This document shows, one piece after another, positions 36,823 to 45,259 of a stretch of DNA of 64,000 nt. Both the position numbers and the translations under genes were made by a program. Below the pieces are notes generated by a model. That model saw only the letters and a list, made by a program, of their open reading frames with translations. It searched no databases and had not been told where the DNA came from. Every line of letters starts with the position of its first letter. Position 1 is the first letter of the stretch. The stretch is taken from contig NZ_JAIOJZ010000015.1 in assembly GCF_020404845.1 (NCBI RefSeq), positions 89,536 through 153,535 on the forward strand, given 5' to 3'. The stretch comes from Streptomyces hyderabadensis (lineage in GTDB: Bacteria > Actinomycetota > Actinomycetes > Streptomycetales > Streptomycetaceae).

Positions 36823-37917
36823 TCAGTACCGCAGCACCCCCGCGATGCCGTCCGCGTCCCCGAGCGCGCCGTCCGGCACGAAGCGGACGTCGGCGCCGGT
36901 CTCCAGGCACTGCTCGACGATCTCGTCCACGATGTCCTCGCGGGCGTCGAGGTCGCCGTCGGCTGCCGGGAGCAGGTGCTCGCCGTCGTCGCGCATCGTC
37001 ACCTTGAAGTGCTCCTCGACGGCCAGCAGCCGGACGCGGCCCGTGTGGGCGCTCTCCCACAGCTCGTCCACCCCGGCCGCGAAGTCCTTGCGGCCGCGGG
37101 CCGCGTCCAGCTCCCTGGCCACCGCCTCGACCTGCCCGCGGGCCTCGTCCTCCAGCACCGGACGCACCGCCTGCCACACCGCCTCGGCGGTGCCGTGCGC
37201 GAGCCCGCCGTGCGGGACGAGCACCGCGTCCGCGGCCAGCGCGCCCGCCTCGTCGAAGAGGGACAGCGCCGGCTCGGGACCGGTGACGTACAGCGGCCGG
37301 GGATGCGCGCGCAGCACCCTGCCCATCGCGGCGTCGGCGTCCCGCAGGAACCTGCGGGTGCCCTCGTCGCGGAAGGTGCTCGGCGCGTCACCGATCCGTT
37401 CCTGGCGCTCGGGGTCGAAGTCCTCCGCGGGCCGGTCCAGCGGGAAGCCGCCGAGGTGTTCCTCCACGACCCGGTCCGCGCCGCCGCTCCACAGCTTGAC
37501 GCGGTCGGCGGCGACCGACAGCACCCAGAACGGCCGCTCGGCCGCCTGCGCGGCGACGAGGTTGCGGGTCAGGAAGGTGTCCGAGAGGACCACACGCTCG
37601 GGCACGGAACGGCTCAGTGTCCAGACCTGGTGCTCCCCGGGCGCGGCGAAGATCGCCAGACCGTCCTCGGCGTACGTCAGGTCGATCTCGGCCAGCGCCC
37701 GGTCGAGTTCGCGGGACACCTCGGTGCGCCGGTCGCGGCTGACCGCCGGGTCCTCCTCCAGCTGCTTCTTGGCCGCGGCGACCGCGTTGCGCAGCCGGAC
37801 GCGGTCCTGGGCGTTGTCCGGCTCGCGGCGGTGCGTGGGGGTCAGCACGGACACGGCCGGATACGGGCGGGGGCGCCGCAGTTCGGCGAGGGTGGCGGGA
37901 CTCAGATCGTGCTCCAT
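36823..37917 (-). CDS. baeRF-like (eRF1-type) protein
   Basis: 364 residues, soluble. It begins MEHDLSPATLAELRRPRPYP then VSVLTPTHRREPDNAQDRVR. A central unit shows GLAIFAAPGEHQVWTLS, PFWVLSVAADRVKLWSGG and the EEHLGGFPLD stretch, and the C-terminus has ADVRFVPDGALGDADGIAGV as in eRF1 domain 3/L7Ae-like folds. This matches, tentatively, the bacterial archaeo-eukaryotic release factor (baeRF) group, proposed to act on stalled or hibernating ribosomes. Lacking a GGQ motif, it is unlikely to release peptides. Confidence 0.65.
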   Translation of the reverse strand: MEHDLSPATLAELRRPRPYPAVSVLTPTHRREPDNAQDRVRLRNAVAAAKKQLEEDPAVSRDRRTEVSRELDRALAEIDLTYAEDGLAIFAAPGEHQVWTLSRSVPERVVLSDTFLTRNLVAAQAAERPFWVLSVAADRVKLWSGGADRVVEEHLGGFPLDRPAEDFDPERQERIGDAPSTFRDEGTRRFLRDADAAMGRVLRAHPRPLYVTGPEPALSLFDEAGALAADAVLVPHGGLAHGTAEAVWQAVRPVLEDEARGQVEAVARELDAARGRKDFAAGVDELWESAHTGRVRLLAVEEHFKVTMRDDGEHLLPAADGDLDAREDIVDEIVEQCLETGADVRFVPDGALGDADGIAGVLRY

Positions 37918-37970
37918 GTCAGCACGATAGGCCTCACGGGCGTATCGGGCATTCGGAGCAGAACGCCCGC

Positions 37971-39662
37971 TCAGTGGGGCCCGGTGCCGGCGGCCTCGGA
38001 GCCGCAGGAGCTGCCGTCGGGCGGCAGGGAGCCGTACAACAGGAAGTCGTCGACCTTGCGGTGCACGCACTCGGAGGACGCGTAGCCGGTGTGTCCCTCG
38101 CCCCGGTTGTCCAGCACCACGGCGGAGGGGCCGAGCCGGTCGGCCGTCTCGGTCGTCCAGCGGTACGGCGTGGCGGGGTCGCCGCGGGTGCCGACCAGGA
38201 GCATCCTCGCGGTGTCGAGGTCCTTGACGTCCTCCCGGATGTAGTCCGTGCCCTTGGGACGGCCGTAGCACATGAGCACCTGTGTGAGGCGGTACCGGCC
38301 GAAGACCGGCGAGGCCTCCTCGTAGCGGGCGCGCAGCCGGCCGAGGGATGCGGTGACCTGGGCGGCGGTGGGGCGGTCGGGGTCGTCCGCGCAGTTGATC
38401 GCCATCAGGGCGGCCGGGAGGTTGTCCATGGGGACGTCCTCCTCGTCGGTGAGGCCGGCCCCCTTGTCCCCGCGCACCGGCTGACGAACCGGTCCCGCGC
38501 CCTGCTCACCGGCCTGCTCGCCGGTCTGCTCACGGACCGGGAAGGTGACGCCGCCCGACGAGAAGCCCTCCAGGCCGCCGCTGTCGCCCTGCTCGACCAA
38601 CTGCCCGATCGCCCGCTCCAGCGACGGCCACAGCTCCCGGCTGTACAGGGCCTGACCGATCGCGCCGACCATGTCCTGCCCGGTGAAGGGCTCGCCGAAG
38701 GCCGACGGCACCGGGTCGGAGTCGAGGGAGGCCACCAGGCGCTCGACCTGGTCACGGGCGGCGCGGGCGTCCTGGCCGAACGGGCAGGCGATGTCCTCGA
38801 CGCACCAGTCGAGGAAGTTCTCCAGTGCGGTCTGCTGCCCCCGCGCCCCGGCCAGCCCCTGCTCGGCCAGCGGTTCCGTCAGCGTGTCCACCCCGTCCAG
38901 GACCATCCGGCCGACCTTGTCCGGGAACCGGGCCGCGTACACCGCCCCGAGCCGGGTCCCGTAGGAGAAACCCAGGTAGTTGAGCCGGTCGTCGCCGAGC
39001 GCCCGGCGCATCACCTCCATGTCGCGGGCGGCGTCGACGGTGCCTATGTGGGGCAGCACGGGACCGGAGTGCTCGGCGCACTCGGCCGCCGCGTCCCGCA
39101 GCCGCTTCAGCACCTCCTCGGGGTCGGTCAGCCCCCCGTCCCCGTCCGTCGCGTCCATGATCTCCAGGGTGGCCGGTCCGCAGGACACCGGGGAGGAGCG
39201 GCCGACGCCGCGGGGGTCGAAGGTCACCACGTCGTAGCCGTTGGTGAGGTGCATGAACTCCTTGCCTCCCGCGGCGAGTTCACTGACTCCGGAACCGCCT
39301 GGCCCGCCGAAGTTCAGCAGGACCGACCCGCGCGAGTCGCCGGTCGCGCGGTACCGGGCCAGGGCCACGTCCAGGGTCCGCCCCTCGGGCCGCGCGTAGT
39401 CGAGGGGGACGGTGACCTTGCCGCACTGCAGGTCCTTCGGCATGTCCGTGCCCTCGCACGCCGACCACGCGACCTTCTGGTCGTAGAACCGGGACATGCC
39501 GGCACCGGCGTCCCGCGCGTCAGCGGTAGCGGTCGCGGTGGTGGCGGCAGTGGTGGTCGCGCCGTTCGCCGCGGGCAGACCCGCACCCAGCAGGGCCAGC
39601 CCGAGCGCTCCGGTGACCGCGCAGCGCCGGACCGAGGGCCGAGAATCCAGCTTGGCCTGCAT
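37971..39662 (-). CDS. Secreted tripeptidyl aminopeptidase-like alpha/beta hydrolase
   Basis: 563 residues. The signal peptide (about 1-34, ALGLALLGAGLPAANGA) follows ATG 39662, which has GGGAGG 5 nt upstream. The hydrolase core has LLNFGGPGGSGVSELA (oxyanion loop), GFSYGTRLGAVYAARFPDKV with the nucleophile Ser, TRGDPATPYRW with the acid Asp, and RGEGHTGY with the His. A C-terminal TAP-type lid ends with SECVHRKVDDFLL. Such enzymes (SlpD/E, Tap) release peptides from mycelial or external proteins. It is divergent from the chaplin gene (234-bp gap). Confidence 0.92.
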   Translation of the reverse strand: MQAKLDSRPSVRRCAVTGALGLALLGAGLPAANGATTTAATTATATADARDAGAGMSRFYDQKVAWSACEGTDMPKDLQCGKVTVPLDYARPEGRTLDVALARYRATGDSRGSVLLNFGGPGGSGVSELAAGGKEFMHLTNGYDVVTFDPRGVGRSSPVSCGPATLEIMDATDGDGGLTDPEEVLKRLRDAAAECAEHSGPVLPHIGTVDAARDMEVMRRALGDDRLNYLGFSYGTRLGAVYAARFPDKVGRMVLDGVDTLTEPLAEQGLAGARGQQTALENFLDWCVEDIACPFGQDARAARDQVERLVASLDSDPVPSAFGEPFTGQDMVGAIGQALYSRELWPSLERAIGQLVEQGDSGGLEGFSSGGVTFPVREQTGEQAGEQGAGPVRQPVRGDKGAGLTDEEDVPMDNLPAALMAINCADDPDRPTAAQVTASLGRLRARYEEASPVFGRYRLTQVLMCYGRPKGTDYIREDVKDLDTARMLLVGTRGDPATPYRWTTETADRLGPSAVVLDNRGEGHTGYASSECVHRKVDDFLLYGSLPPDGSSCGSEAAGTGPH

Positions 39663-39818
39663 CGATGCCTCCCGGGACGCCCCGTCGCGGACCGGTGTTC
39701 GGCGCCCTCGCTCACCATAAGCGGGCTTCCCCGGCGCCGCCTCCGGGCGACGGCGCACCGGACGGCGCAGCATTTGTTCGATGAACGGCCCACTCGATGG
39801 GGTGAAAGGCCGATAAGC

Positions 39819-39846
39819 CATAACTCGGATGGTGCGCCCGCGTTTT
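39819..39846 (+). promoter_or_regulatory. Candidate sigma-BldN promoter of the long chaplin gene
   Basis: CATAAC (39819-39824) and CGTTTT (39841-39846) are separated by exactly 16 bp. The recalled sigma-BldN consensus is CGTAAC-N16-CGTTGA, so 5 of 6 and 4 of 6 bases match. Chaplin genes are known BldN targets. The ATG lies 51 bp beyond. Confidence 0.5.
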
Positions 39847-39896
39847 AACCGGTGCGGGCGAGTGCCCGCGACCATGTCTGGAAGGCAGGGAACCGC

Positions 39897-40628
39897 ATGA
39901 GAAGGGTTACCCGAAACGGTGTGTTCGCCGTCGCCGCCTCGGGCGCGCTGGCCGTGACGATGCCCGCGTGCGCGGCGTTCGCGTCCGACGGTGCCGGTGC
40001 CGACGGGTCCGCGGCCGGTTCGCCCGGGCTGATCTCCGGCAACACCGTCCAGCTCCCGGTGGACGTGCCGGTCAACGTGTGCGGCAACACCGTGAACGTG
40101 GCGGGGCTCCTCAACCCGGCCGCGGGCAACAGCTGCGCGAACACCGAAGCGGCGGAGGCGTCCGGCGCGGGGGCGTCCCACCAGGAGACGGGCGCCGCGG
40201 GCGGTACGTCCGGCAGCGCGCCCGGGGTGTCGTCCGGCGGCGCGGTCGCCGAGGGGAGCGGAAAGGATTCGCCCGGCGTGCTCTCCGGCAACGGGGTGCA
40301 GCTGCCGGTGCACCTCCCGGTGAACGTCAGCGGCAACAGCGTCAACGTGGTCGGCGTCGGCAACCCGGCCGTCGGCAACGAGTCGGCCAACGACTCCGGC
40401 GACCACCACCCGGAGCCCGCACGGCCCCCGGCGCGGCCGGAGCCGTCCGCCCCCGAGGAGGAGCGCGCCCGGCCCGAACCGTCCCCGCACACCACCTCGC
40501 CCCGGGAAGAGGTGTCTCTCGCCCACACAGGGGCGGACCACATGGTGCCCACCCTCGCGGGCGGCGCCGCATTCGTGCTGGGCGGAGCGGCCCTCTACCG
40601 GCGCTTCCGTCCGGGCGCCGAGGGCTGA
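39897..40628 (+). CDS. chpB: Long chaplin with sortase signal
   Basis: 243 residues. A signal peptide (about 1-29) is followed by two chaplin domains: about 42-82 (SPGLISGNTVQLPVDVPVNV, with Cys62 and Cys80) and 125-165 (SPGVLSGNGVQLPVHLPVNV, with Ser145 and Ser163 at the Cys positions). After a Pro/Glu linker comes the LAHTG sortase motif (208-212), a hydrophobic helix and a basic tail, as in ChpA-C. These coat hyphae and anchor short chaplins to make aerial structures hydrophobic. The name chpB rests on recalled synteny (SCO7257); the loss of Cys in domain 2 is noted separately. Confidence 0.9.
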   Translation: MRRVTRNGVFAVAASGALAVTMPACAAFASDGAGADGSAAGSPGLISGNTVQLPVDVPVNVCGNTVNVAGLLNPAAGNSCANTEAAEASGAGASHQETGAAGGTSGSAPGVSSGGAVAEGSGKDSPGVLSGNGVQLPVHLPVNVSGNSVNVVGVGNPAVGNESANDSGDHHPEPARPPARPEPSAPEEERARPEPSPHTTSPREEVSLAHTGADHMVPTLAGGAAFVLGGAALYRRFRPGAEG

Positions 40629-40677
40629 CCGCGGCCGGGGCATCCGTCCGCCACCTCCCCCCGACGGGTGCCCCGGG

Positions 40678-41163
40678 TCAGTCGCGCCCCGCGTGGAAGC
40701 GCCGGTGCAGCGCCCGGATCTCCTCCGTGAGCTGCGGCACCGGGCCCTCGACCGCCACGCCGGGCGCCACCTCCCGCACCGGGAGCGGCCGGACCGGCGG
40801 CTCCGGGACGCCCAACTCCGTCAGCCACGCCCCCAGTTGCTCCGACGAGGCGACGTACACGATGCGCCCCAGGCCCACCCACGCATGCGCGGCGGCGCAC
40901 ATCGGGCAGTGCTCGCCCGATGTGTACACCGTGGCCGCCGTCCGTGCCTCGGGGGTCAGCCGGGCGGCGGACCAGCGCGCCAGCTCGAACTCCGGGTGAC
41001 GGGTCCGGTCGCCGGAGGCCACCCGGTTGCGATCCTCGGCCAGCACCGTGCCGTCCCCGCCCACCAGCACCGAGCCGAACGGCTCGTCGCCCGCCTCCAG
41101 CGCCTCGGCCGCCAGCTCCACACAACGGCGCAGGTGCGGCAGTTCCGTGTCCTTCACGACCAT
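40678..41163 (-). CDS. Nucleoside/cytidine-deaminase-family protein
   Basis: 161 residues. The zinc site is complete: HPEFELA (His ligand and catalytic Glu) and GEHCPMCAAA (two Cys ligands). EPFGSVLVGGDGTVLAEDRN is the usual first strand-loop. Guanine deaminase, tRNA-adenosine deaminase (TadA) and riboflavin-type deaminases share this layout, so the substrate is open. GAGGAGGTC precedes ATG 41163. It is divergent from the epimerase gene. Confidence 0.9.
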   Translation of the reverse strand: MVVKDTELPHLRRCVELAAEALEAGDEPFGSVLVGGDGTVLAEDRNRVASGDRTRHPEFELARWSAARLTPEARTAATVYTSGEHCPMCAAAHAWVGLGRIVYVASSEQLGAWLTELGVPEPPVRPLPVREVAPGVAVEGPVPQLTEEIRALHRRFHAGRD

Positions 41164-41302
41164 GGCGTACCGACCTCCTCGTGACGTGACCCTTCCCGCC
41201 CACCCTAAGACTCCCCGGCTCACCGCAGTGCTGGCTATCGCACGCGTTATAGTTTCTAATGAGAGCGAAAAGTCATCGTCATTGCGAGATACGAGGAGCG
41301 CC

Positions 41303-42262
41303 ATGTCCACCGCGAGTCCGCAGCAGCCCGCCCCGCACGTCGTCCTGGGATCCGGCCCCGCCGGCACCGCGCTCGCCCGTGAGCTGGTGCGCAGGGGTCA
41401 CCCCGTCCGCCTGGTGGACCGCAAGGGAGCCGGTCCCGTGATCGAGGGTGTCGAGCGCGTCGCCGCCGACGTGAGCACCGCCGAGGGCGCCCGCGCCGCC
41501 ATACGGGACGCCGCCGTCGTCCACCATTGCGTCAACGTCGCCTACCACCTCCAGGTCGAGGTGATGCCCCGGGTCCAGGAGGCCGTCCTGGCCGCCGTCG
41601 AGGCGAGCGGTGCCCGGCTGGTCGTGCTCGACACGCTTTACCCGTACGGCGAGACCGGGGGAGCGGTGATGACCGAGGACAGCCCCTGGAACGCGACCAG
41701 CCGCAAGGGTCGGATGCGCGCCGAACTGGACGAGCGCTACCTGGCCGCCCACCGGTCCGGCCGGGTCCGTGCGGTCCTCGGCCGCAGCGCCGACTTCGTC
41801 GGTCCCGGTGTCCTCAACTCGTCCCTGGGTGCCGCCGTCTTCCCCGGCGCGCTCACCGGCGGGGACGTGGTGGCGATGGGCGACATCGACCTGCCGCACA
41901 GCTACACCGGCATCGAGGACGTGGCGGCCGGTCTCGCCACCCTCGGCGAACGTCCCGACGGCGACGGCCGCGTCTGGCACCTGCCGACCGCGCCGGCCCT
42001 GAGTACGCGCGAGATCCACGCGATGATCGAGAAGCGGGTGGGCAAGCCGCTGAACGTCGTCGTACTGGAACGGCCCCGCGCCTTCGGCCCCTTCGACGAG
42101 CGGATGATGGCCGAGTACGAGGAGATGTTCTACCAGCACACGGAGCCGCAGATCATGGACTCCGGTGCCTTCGAGCGGTTCTTCGGGGTGGCTCCGGCAC
42201 CGCTCGCGGACACCGTGGACGCGACCGTCACCTGGTACGAGGCGTGGCTCCGCAGCCGGTGA
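41303..42262 (+). CDS. NAD(P)-binding epimerase/dehydratase-like protein
   Basis: 319 residues. A Rossmann start with an unusual loop, HVVLGSGPAGTALARELVRR, replaces the common GxxGxxG by GSGPAGTA. VVHHCVNVAYHLQVEVMPRV and LVVLDTLYPYGETGG with the YxxxK-like region (SRKGRMRAELDERY) are like atypical short-chain NAD(P)-binding proteins. The promoter is AT-rich (TATAGT near 41248) with AATGA/TCATT half-sites at about 41257-41286. GAGGAGCG lies 4-5 nt before ATG. Substrate unknown. Confidence 0.82.
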   Translation: MSTASPQQPAPHVVLGSGPAGTALARELVRRGHPVRLVDRKGAGPVIEGVERVAADVSTAEGARAAIRDAAVVHHCVNVAYHLQVEVMPRVQEAVLAAVEASGARLVVLDTLYPYGETGGAVMTEDSPWNATSRKGRMRAELDERYLAAHRSGRVRAVLGRSADFVGPGVLNSSLGAAVFPGALTGGDVVAMGDIDLPHSYTGIEDVAAGLATLGERPDGDGRVWHLPTAPALSTREIHAMIEKRVGKPLNVVVLERPRAFGPFDERMMAEYEEMFYQHTEPQIMDSGAFERFFGVAPAPLADTVDATVTWYEAWLRSR

Positions 42263-42273
42263 CGGTCAGGCCC

Positions 42274-42543
42274 TCAGCGGCGCGGACGTGACCGGGACCG
42301 GTCCAGTGCGGCCACACCGACCGCGGCCAGGCCGATCTGGATGAGCCACTCGACCCAGTCGACGCCGTCCGTGTCGGCCACGTCGAACGCCGACGCGATC
42401 CACGATCCGACGAGCGCGGCCACGATGCCGACGAGGATCGTCCACAGGACGCCGATGCGCTGCCGGCCCGGGACGACCAGCCGGCCCAGCACACCGATGA
42501 CGACGCCGATGACGATGGCGCTGATGATGCCGTCGATCTCCAT
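42274..42543 (-). CDS. Small GlsB/YeaQ/YmgE-type transglycosylase-associated membrane protein
   Basis: 89 residues, three membrane helices: GIISAIVIGVVIGVLGRLVV, GVLWTILVGIVAALVGSWIA and WLIQIGLAAVGVAALD. The GRLVVPGRQRIGVLWTILVG segment is the family signature. Such proteins are stress-induced; the link to lytic transglycosylases is historical. AAAGGGG lies 5 nt before ATG 42543; a GTG two codons earlier is less likely. Confidence 0.88.
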   Translation of the reverse strand: MEIDGIISAIVIGVVIGVLGRLVVPGRQRIGVLWTILVGIVAALVGSWIASAFDVADTDGVDWVEWLIQIGLAAVGVAALDRSRSRPRR

Positions 42544-42676
42544 CTCCACCCCTTTGTTTCGTCAGGACCCCGTTGCAGTGCGTCTGCCCGCTGCGGGCGG
42601 GTGCAGTCCGCCGGTCCCGCGGCGGCACGCGCGACGGGGGACGTGCGGCACGGGCGACGGGGCAGGCGGCACGGCG

Positions 42677-42709
42677 ACGGGCCGGCCCGCGGGTGCGGGA
42701 CCGGCCCGT
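42677..42709 (-). terminator. Hairpin terminator after the SPW gene
   Basis: ACGGGCCGG (42677-42685) pairs with CCGGCCCGT (42701-42709), continued inside by CCCGC with GCGGG around GGGT. It lies 20 bp beyond the minus-strand stop at 42730. Confidence 0.8.
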
Positions 42710-42729
42710 GCTGTTTCCTTCCGGTGCGG

Positions 42730-43173
42730 CTAGGGCCTGCGTGGAGCGCTCCGCGCCGCCGTACCGGCGCAGACCATGCCCAGAACCAGGGCCAGGGCGC
42801 CGATGACGATGTTGTTCCAGATGACACCGGCGTCCGGGCTCGTGCCGACGATCCAGGGCGAGATGATCATCCAGACTCCGATCGCGCACATGGCCCAGCT
42901 GAGGCCGTACATGCGTTCCGGGGCGCGGGTGAATCCGAGGGCCAGCAGACCGATGGCGATGCCCACGATCAGGTTGTGGGCCACGAGTGAGGGCTGGCTG
43001 GTGGTGAAGTGGAGTATCCACGGGGACACGGCACAGTAGAGGCCGAGCAGGAACACCGGCCCGTCCACGAGTGCCACGTCGCGACCACCGAGCACGCGTG
43101 CGTAGCGTGCCTGCATTTCCGGTGCGTCCGGGTGGCTGGTGATGTCACCTCGGGAGTGCGAGACGTTGGCCAT
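42730..43173 (-). CDS. SPW-repeat membrane protein
   Basis: 147 residues. A polar N-terminus (1-35) precedes four membrane helices holding two SPW motifs: CAVSPWILHFT and WMIISPWIVGT, each followed by a loop and NxxxG helix (HNLIVGIAIGLLALGF, NNIVIGALALVLGMV). SPW proteins have no known activity. AAAGGAGA precedes the ATG. An AT-rich inverted repeat sits 61 bp upstream. Confidence 0.88.
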   Translation of the reverse strand: MANVSHSRGDITSHPDAPEMQARYARVLGGRDVALVDGPVFLLGLYCAVSPWILHFTTSQPSLVAHNLIVGIAIGLLALGFTRAPERMYGLSWAMCAIGVWMIISPWIVGTSPDAGVIWNNIVIGALALVLGMVCAGTAARSAPRRP

Positions 43174-43233
43174 GAGTCGTCTCCTTTGACTTGCAGGGCC
43201 GACCGCTTCTGGTGCGGTGTGCGGTAGCGCCGC

Positions 43234-43254
43234 ATAAGAGCATTCTGCTCTTAT
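43234..43254. promoter_or_regulatory. AT-rich inverted repeat between the SPW and chitinase genes
   Basis: ATAAGAGCA (43234-43242) and TGCTCTTAT (43246-43254) are perfect complements around TTC. AT content is far higher than its surroundings. Position relative to the SPW start (43173, minus strand) suits an operator. No regulator is recognised. Confidence 0.45.
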
Positions 43255-43353
43255 TTCGCCCCTATGTGTAGTGGTGGGCGGCCCGGGATCCGGCGGTCGA
43301 CCGCTGCTGAACCCGCGCCGCGGCAAGGCCGGGGCCGAGGTGTCGAATTGGAT

Positions 43354-43382
43354 TGGTCTACACCCTTGACTGGTACAGACCA
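43354..43382 (+). promoter_or_regulatory. Chitin-type operator pair at the GH19 chitinase promoter
   Basis: TGGTCTACACCC (43354-43365) and TGGTACAGACCA (43371-43382) are spaced 17 bp apart and flank TTGACT (43366-43371), a likely -35. Streptomyces chitinase promoters carry such 12-bp repeats overlapping the -35, and the first copy extended to ATTGGTCTACACC is close to a DasR site. No clear -10 was found. Beyond this and the 43234 repeat, the 43174-43520 gap holds no gene. Confidence 0.75.
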
Positions 43383-43520
43383 AGGCGGTTGAGTGTGCCC
43401 CACACCCCCCTCCACGGCCGCCCCCACGCCGTGGCCGGTCCGACCGGCACGTGCGCACGAGGTTCCGCTCCACCCTGCCCTCGTACGGGAGCGGCCGTGC
43501 TCCGCAGAAGGAGACAACCT

Positions 43521-44411
43521 GTGTCGAGGCGCCGTATATCCGCCGTGGTGACCGCTCTCGCCCTCGCGGGCGCAGTGCCGTTGCTCATGCCCGCGGGCGA
43601 GGCTTCCGCCGCCGCGTGTTCGAGCTACCCCGCCTGGTCGGCCGGTGCGAACTACAACACCGGCGACATCGTCCGCTACACCGACGGCAAGGCCTACATC
43701 GCCGAGCACGCCAACCCGGGCTACGACCCGCTCATCAGCACCTGGTACTGGGAGCCGTACGCCTGTGACGGCGGTTCGCAGACGCCGGTCGGCAACTTCG
43801 TGGTCAGCGAGGCCCAGTTCAACCAGATGTTCCCGGGCCGGAATTCCTTCTACACCTACAGCGGCCTCACCGCCGCGCTCAGCGCCTACCCCGGCTTCGC
43901 CAACACCGGCAGCGACACCACCAAGAAGCAGGAGGCCGCGGCCTTCCTCGCCAACGTCAGCCACGAGACCGGCGGCCTCGTGCACATCGTCGAGCAGAAC
44001 ACCGCCAACTACCCCCACTACTGCGACTGGAGCCAGCCCTACGGCTGCCCGGCCGGCCAGGCCGCCTACTACGGCCGCGGACCGATCCAGCTCAGCTGGA
44101 ACTTCAACTACAAGGCCGCGGGCGACGCGCTCGGCATCGATCTGCTGGGCAACCCCTGGCTGGTGCAGAACGACGCGGCCGTGGCCTGGAAGACCGGCCT
44201 GTGGTACTGGAACACCCAGTCCGGGCCGGGCACCATGACCCCGCACAACGCCATGGTCAACGGCGCCGGCTTCGGCCAGACCATCCGCTCCATCAACGGC
44301 TCGCTGGAGTGCGACGGCAAGAACCCCGCCCAGGTTCAGAGCCGGGTCACCAAGTACCAGCAGTTCAGCCAGATCCTCGGTGTCTCGCCGGGCGGGAACC
44401 TGTACTGCTGA
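43521..44411 (+). CDS. chiF: Secreted family 19 chitinase with N-terminal CBM5/12
   Basis: 296 residues from GTG 43521 with AGAAGGAG upstream. The signal peptide (about 1-31, ALALAGAVPLLMPAGEASA) is followed by a CBM5/12 module (about 36-80, AWSAGANYNTGDIVRYTDGK and the STWYWEPY aromatic face). After a short linker the GH19 catalytic domain (about 92-296) shows Glu149 in NVSHETGG as the acid and Glu158 in HIVEQNT as the base, nine apart as in S. griseus ChiC. YYGRGPIQLSWNFNY is the family core. It makes chitobiose and oligomers from chitin. The name chiF comes from recalled S. coelicolor synteny (SCO7263). Confidence 0.92.
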   Translation: MSRRRISAVVTALALAGAVPLLMPAGEASAAACSSYPAWSAGANYNTGDIVRYTDGKAYIAEHANPGYDPLISTWYWEPYACDGGSQTPVGNFVVSEAQFNQMFPGRNSFYTYSGLTAALSAYPGFANTGSDTTKKQEAAAFLANVSHETGGLVHIVEQNTANYPHYCDWSQPYGCPAGQAAYYGRGPIQLSWNFNYKAAGDALGIDLLGNPWLVQNDAAVAWKTGLWYWNTQSGPGTMTPHNAMVNGAGFGQTIRSINGSLECDGKNPAQVQSRVTKYQQFSQILGVSPGGNLYC

Positions 44412-44439
44412 CGCCTCCCGGGGGTGCGGAACTCCGCCG

Positions 44440-44600
44440 GTGACCTCGGAAACGATCACCGCGGAGTGCGCCGGCCCCCGGCACCTCGGCGACCTGCCCG
44501 TCGGTCGCGTCGGCCTCGGCCGGACGCGGCCGGCGGGCAGTGCCGCCTTCTGGCGCTCCGCCCTGCGCAGCGCCGACGGACTCGTCGACAGCGCGCATCG
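44440..44600 (+). pseudogene. Possible relic of an aldo/keto reductase N-terminus
   Basis: From GTG 44440 the frame reads a segment containing GDLPVGRVGLGRTRPAGSAA, then ALRSADGLVDSAHR. The GDLPVxRxGLGxxRxxG and LxxA..GLxDSA pattern is like the start of aldo/keto reductases (GxxxVxxLGxGxMR ... GVxxIDTA). The frame then loses all similarity and runs into the convergent FMN-binding gene. It could instead be chance. No ribosome site is clear. Confidence 0.3.
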
Positions 44601-44656
44601 CCGGAGGCCGACGAGGAGCCCGCGCGGCTCGACGACGCCCGGACCTGCTGCGCGCG

Positions 44657-45112
44657 CTACCCGGTCCAGGCGCCGTCCCGCATGATGTGGCGCCCCGTCA
44701 GTTCGCGCTCCTCGTGCCACGCCTGGACCGCGATCGGCCGCACCCGGAACCAGGCGTACGAGACGCTGTCCCCGCGTGGGTCCCAGCCGGTCTTCGCGGT
44801 GAACGCCTCCGCCGCCGCGGGTGCCTCCCGCAGTCCGAACGTCTCCGCCTCACCGTCGATGAGCACGACGTTGCGGGTGTGCCCGAAAGCCAGCCGGACC
44901 CGGCCGCCGCCGCGCAGGTTGCGGCCGGTCGGGTTGGTGAGCCGCGTGCACAGCCAGACCGACTCCTCGTGCCACACGAACCACAGCGGGACCAGGCACG
45001 GCACGCCCGCGGCGTCCGCCGTGGCCACCCAGATGTCCAGTTCGCCCTCCAGGCGGTCGAGTACGTCCTGTCGACGCCGGCCGGAATCGCGCGGCGGTGC
45101 GGTGTTCGTCAT
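44657..45112 (-). CDS. Pyridoxamine 5'-phosphate-oxidase-fold FMN/F420-binding protein
   Basis: 151 residues. The split-barrel fold is suggested by LEGELDIWVATADAAGVPCL, PLWFVWHEESVWLCTRLTNP (flavin-binding face), NLRGGGRVRLAFGHTRNVVL and FRVRPIAVQAWHEERELTGR. These small PPOX-class proteins use FMN or F420 for reductions. The conserved Arg/Thr of CTRLTNPTGRNLR bind the phosphate. Substrate unknown. ATG 45112 has only a modest ribosome site. Confidence 0.85.
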   Translation of the reverse strand: MTNTAPPRDSGRRRQDVLDRLEGELDIWVATADAAGVPCLVPLWFVWHEESVWLCTRLTNPTGRNLRGGGRVRLAFGHTRNVVLIDGEAETFGLREAPAAAEAFTAKTGWDPRGDSVSYAWFRVRPIAVQAWHEERELTGRHIMRDGAWTG

Positions 45113-45259
45113 GGCCGTGACGGTAGGGGGCGGGCCGCGCCCGCGCCTCGGGCCCGGGGCGGTCCCGCCCCTCGGGCCCGAGGCTTAGGACCGGCGACTG
45201 GCGTCCAAGGGGTTTTACGTATAACCTCTCCCGTCAATCGTCCGTCCCGAAAGGTCCCG

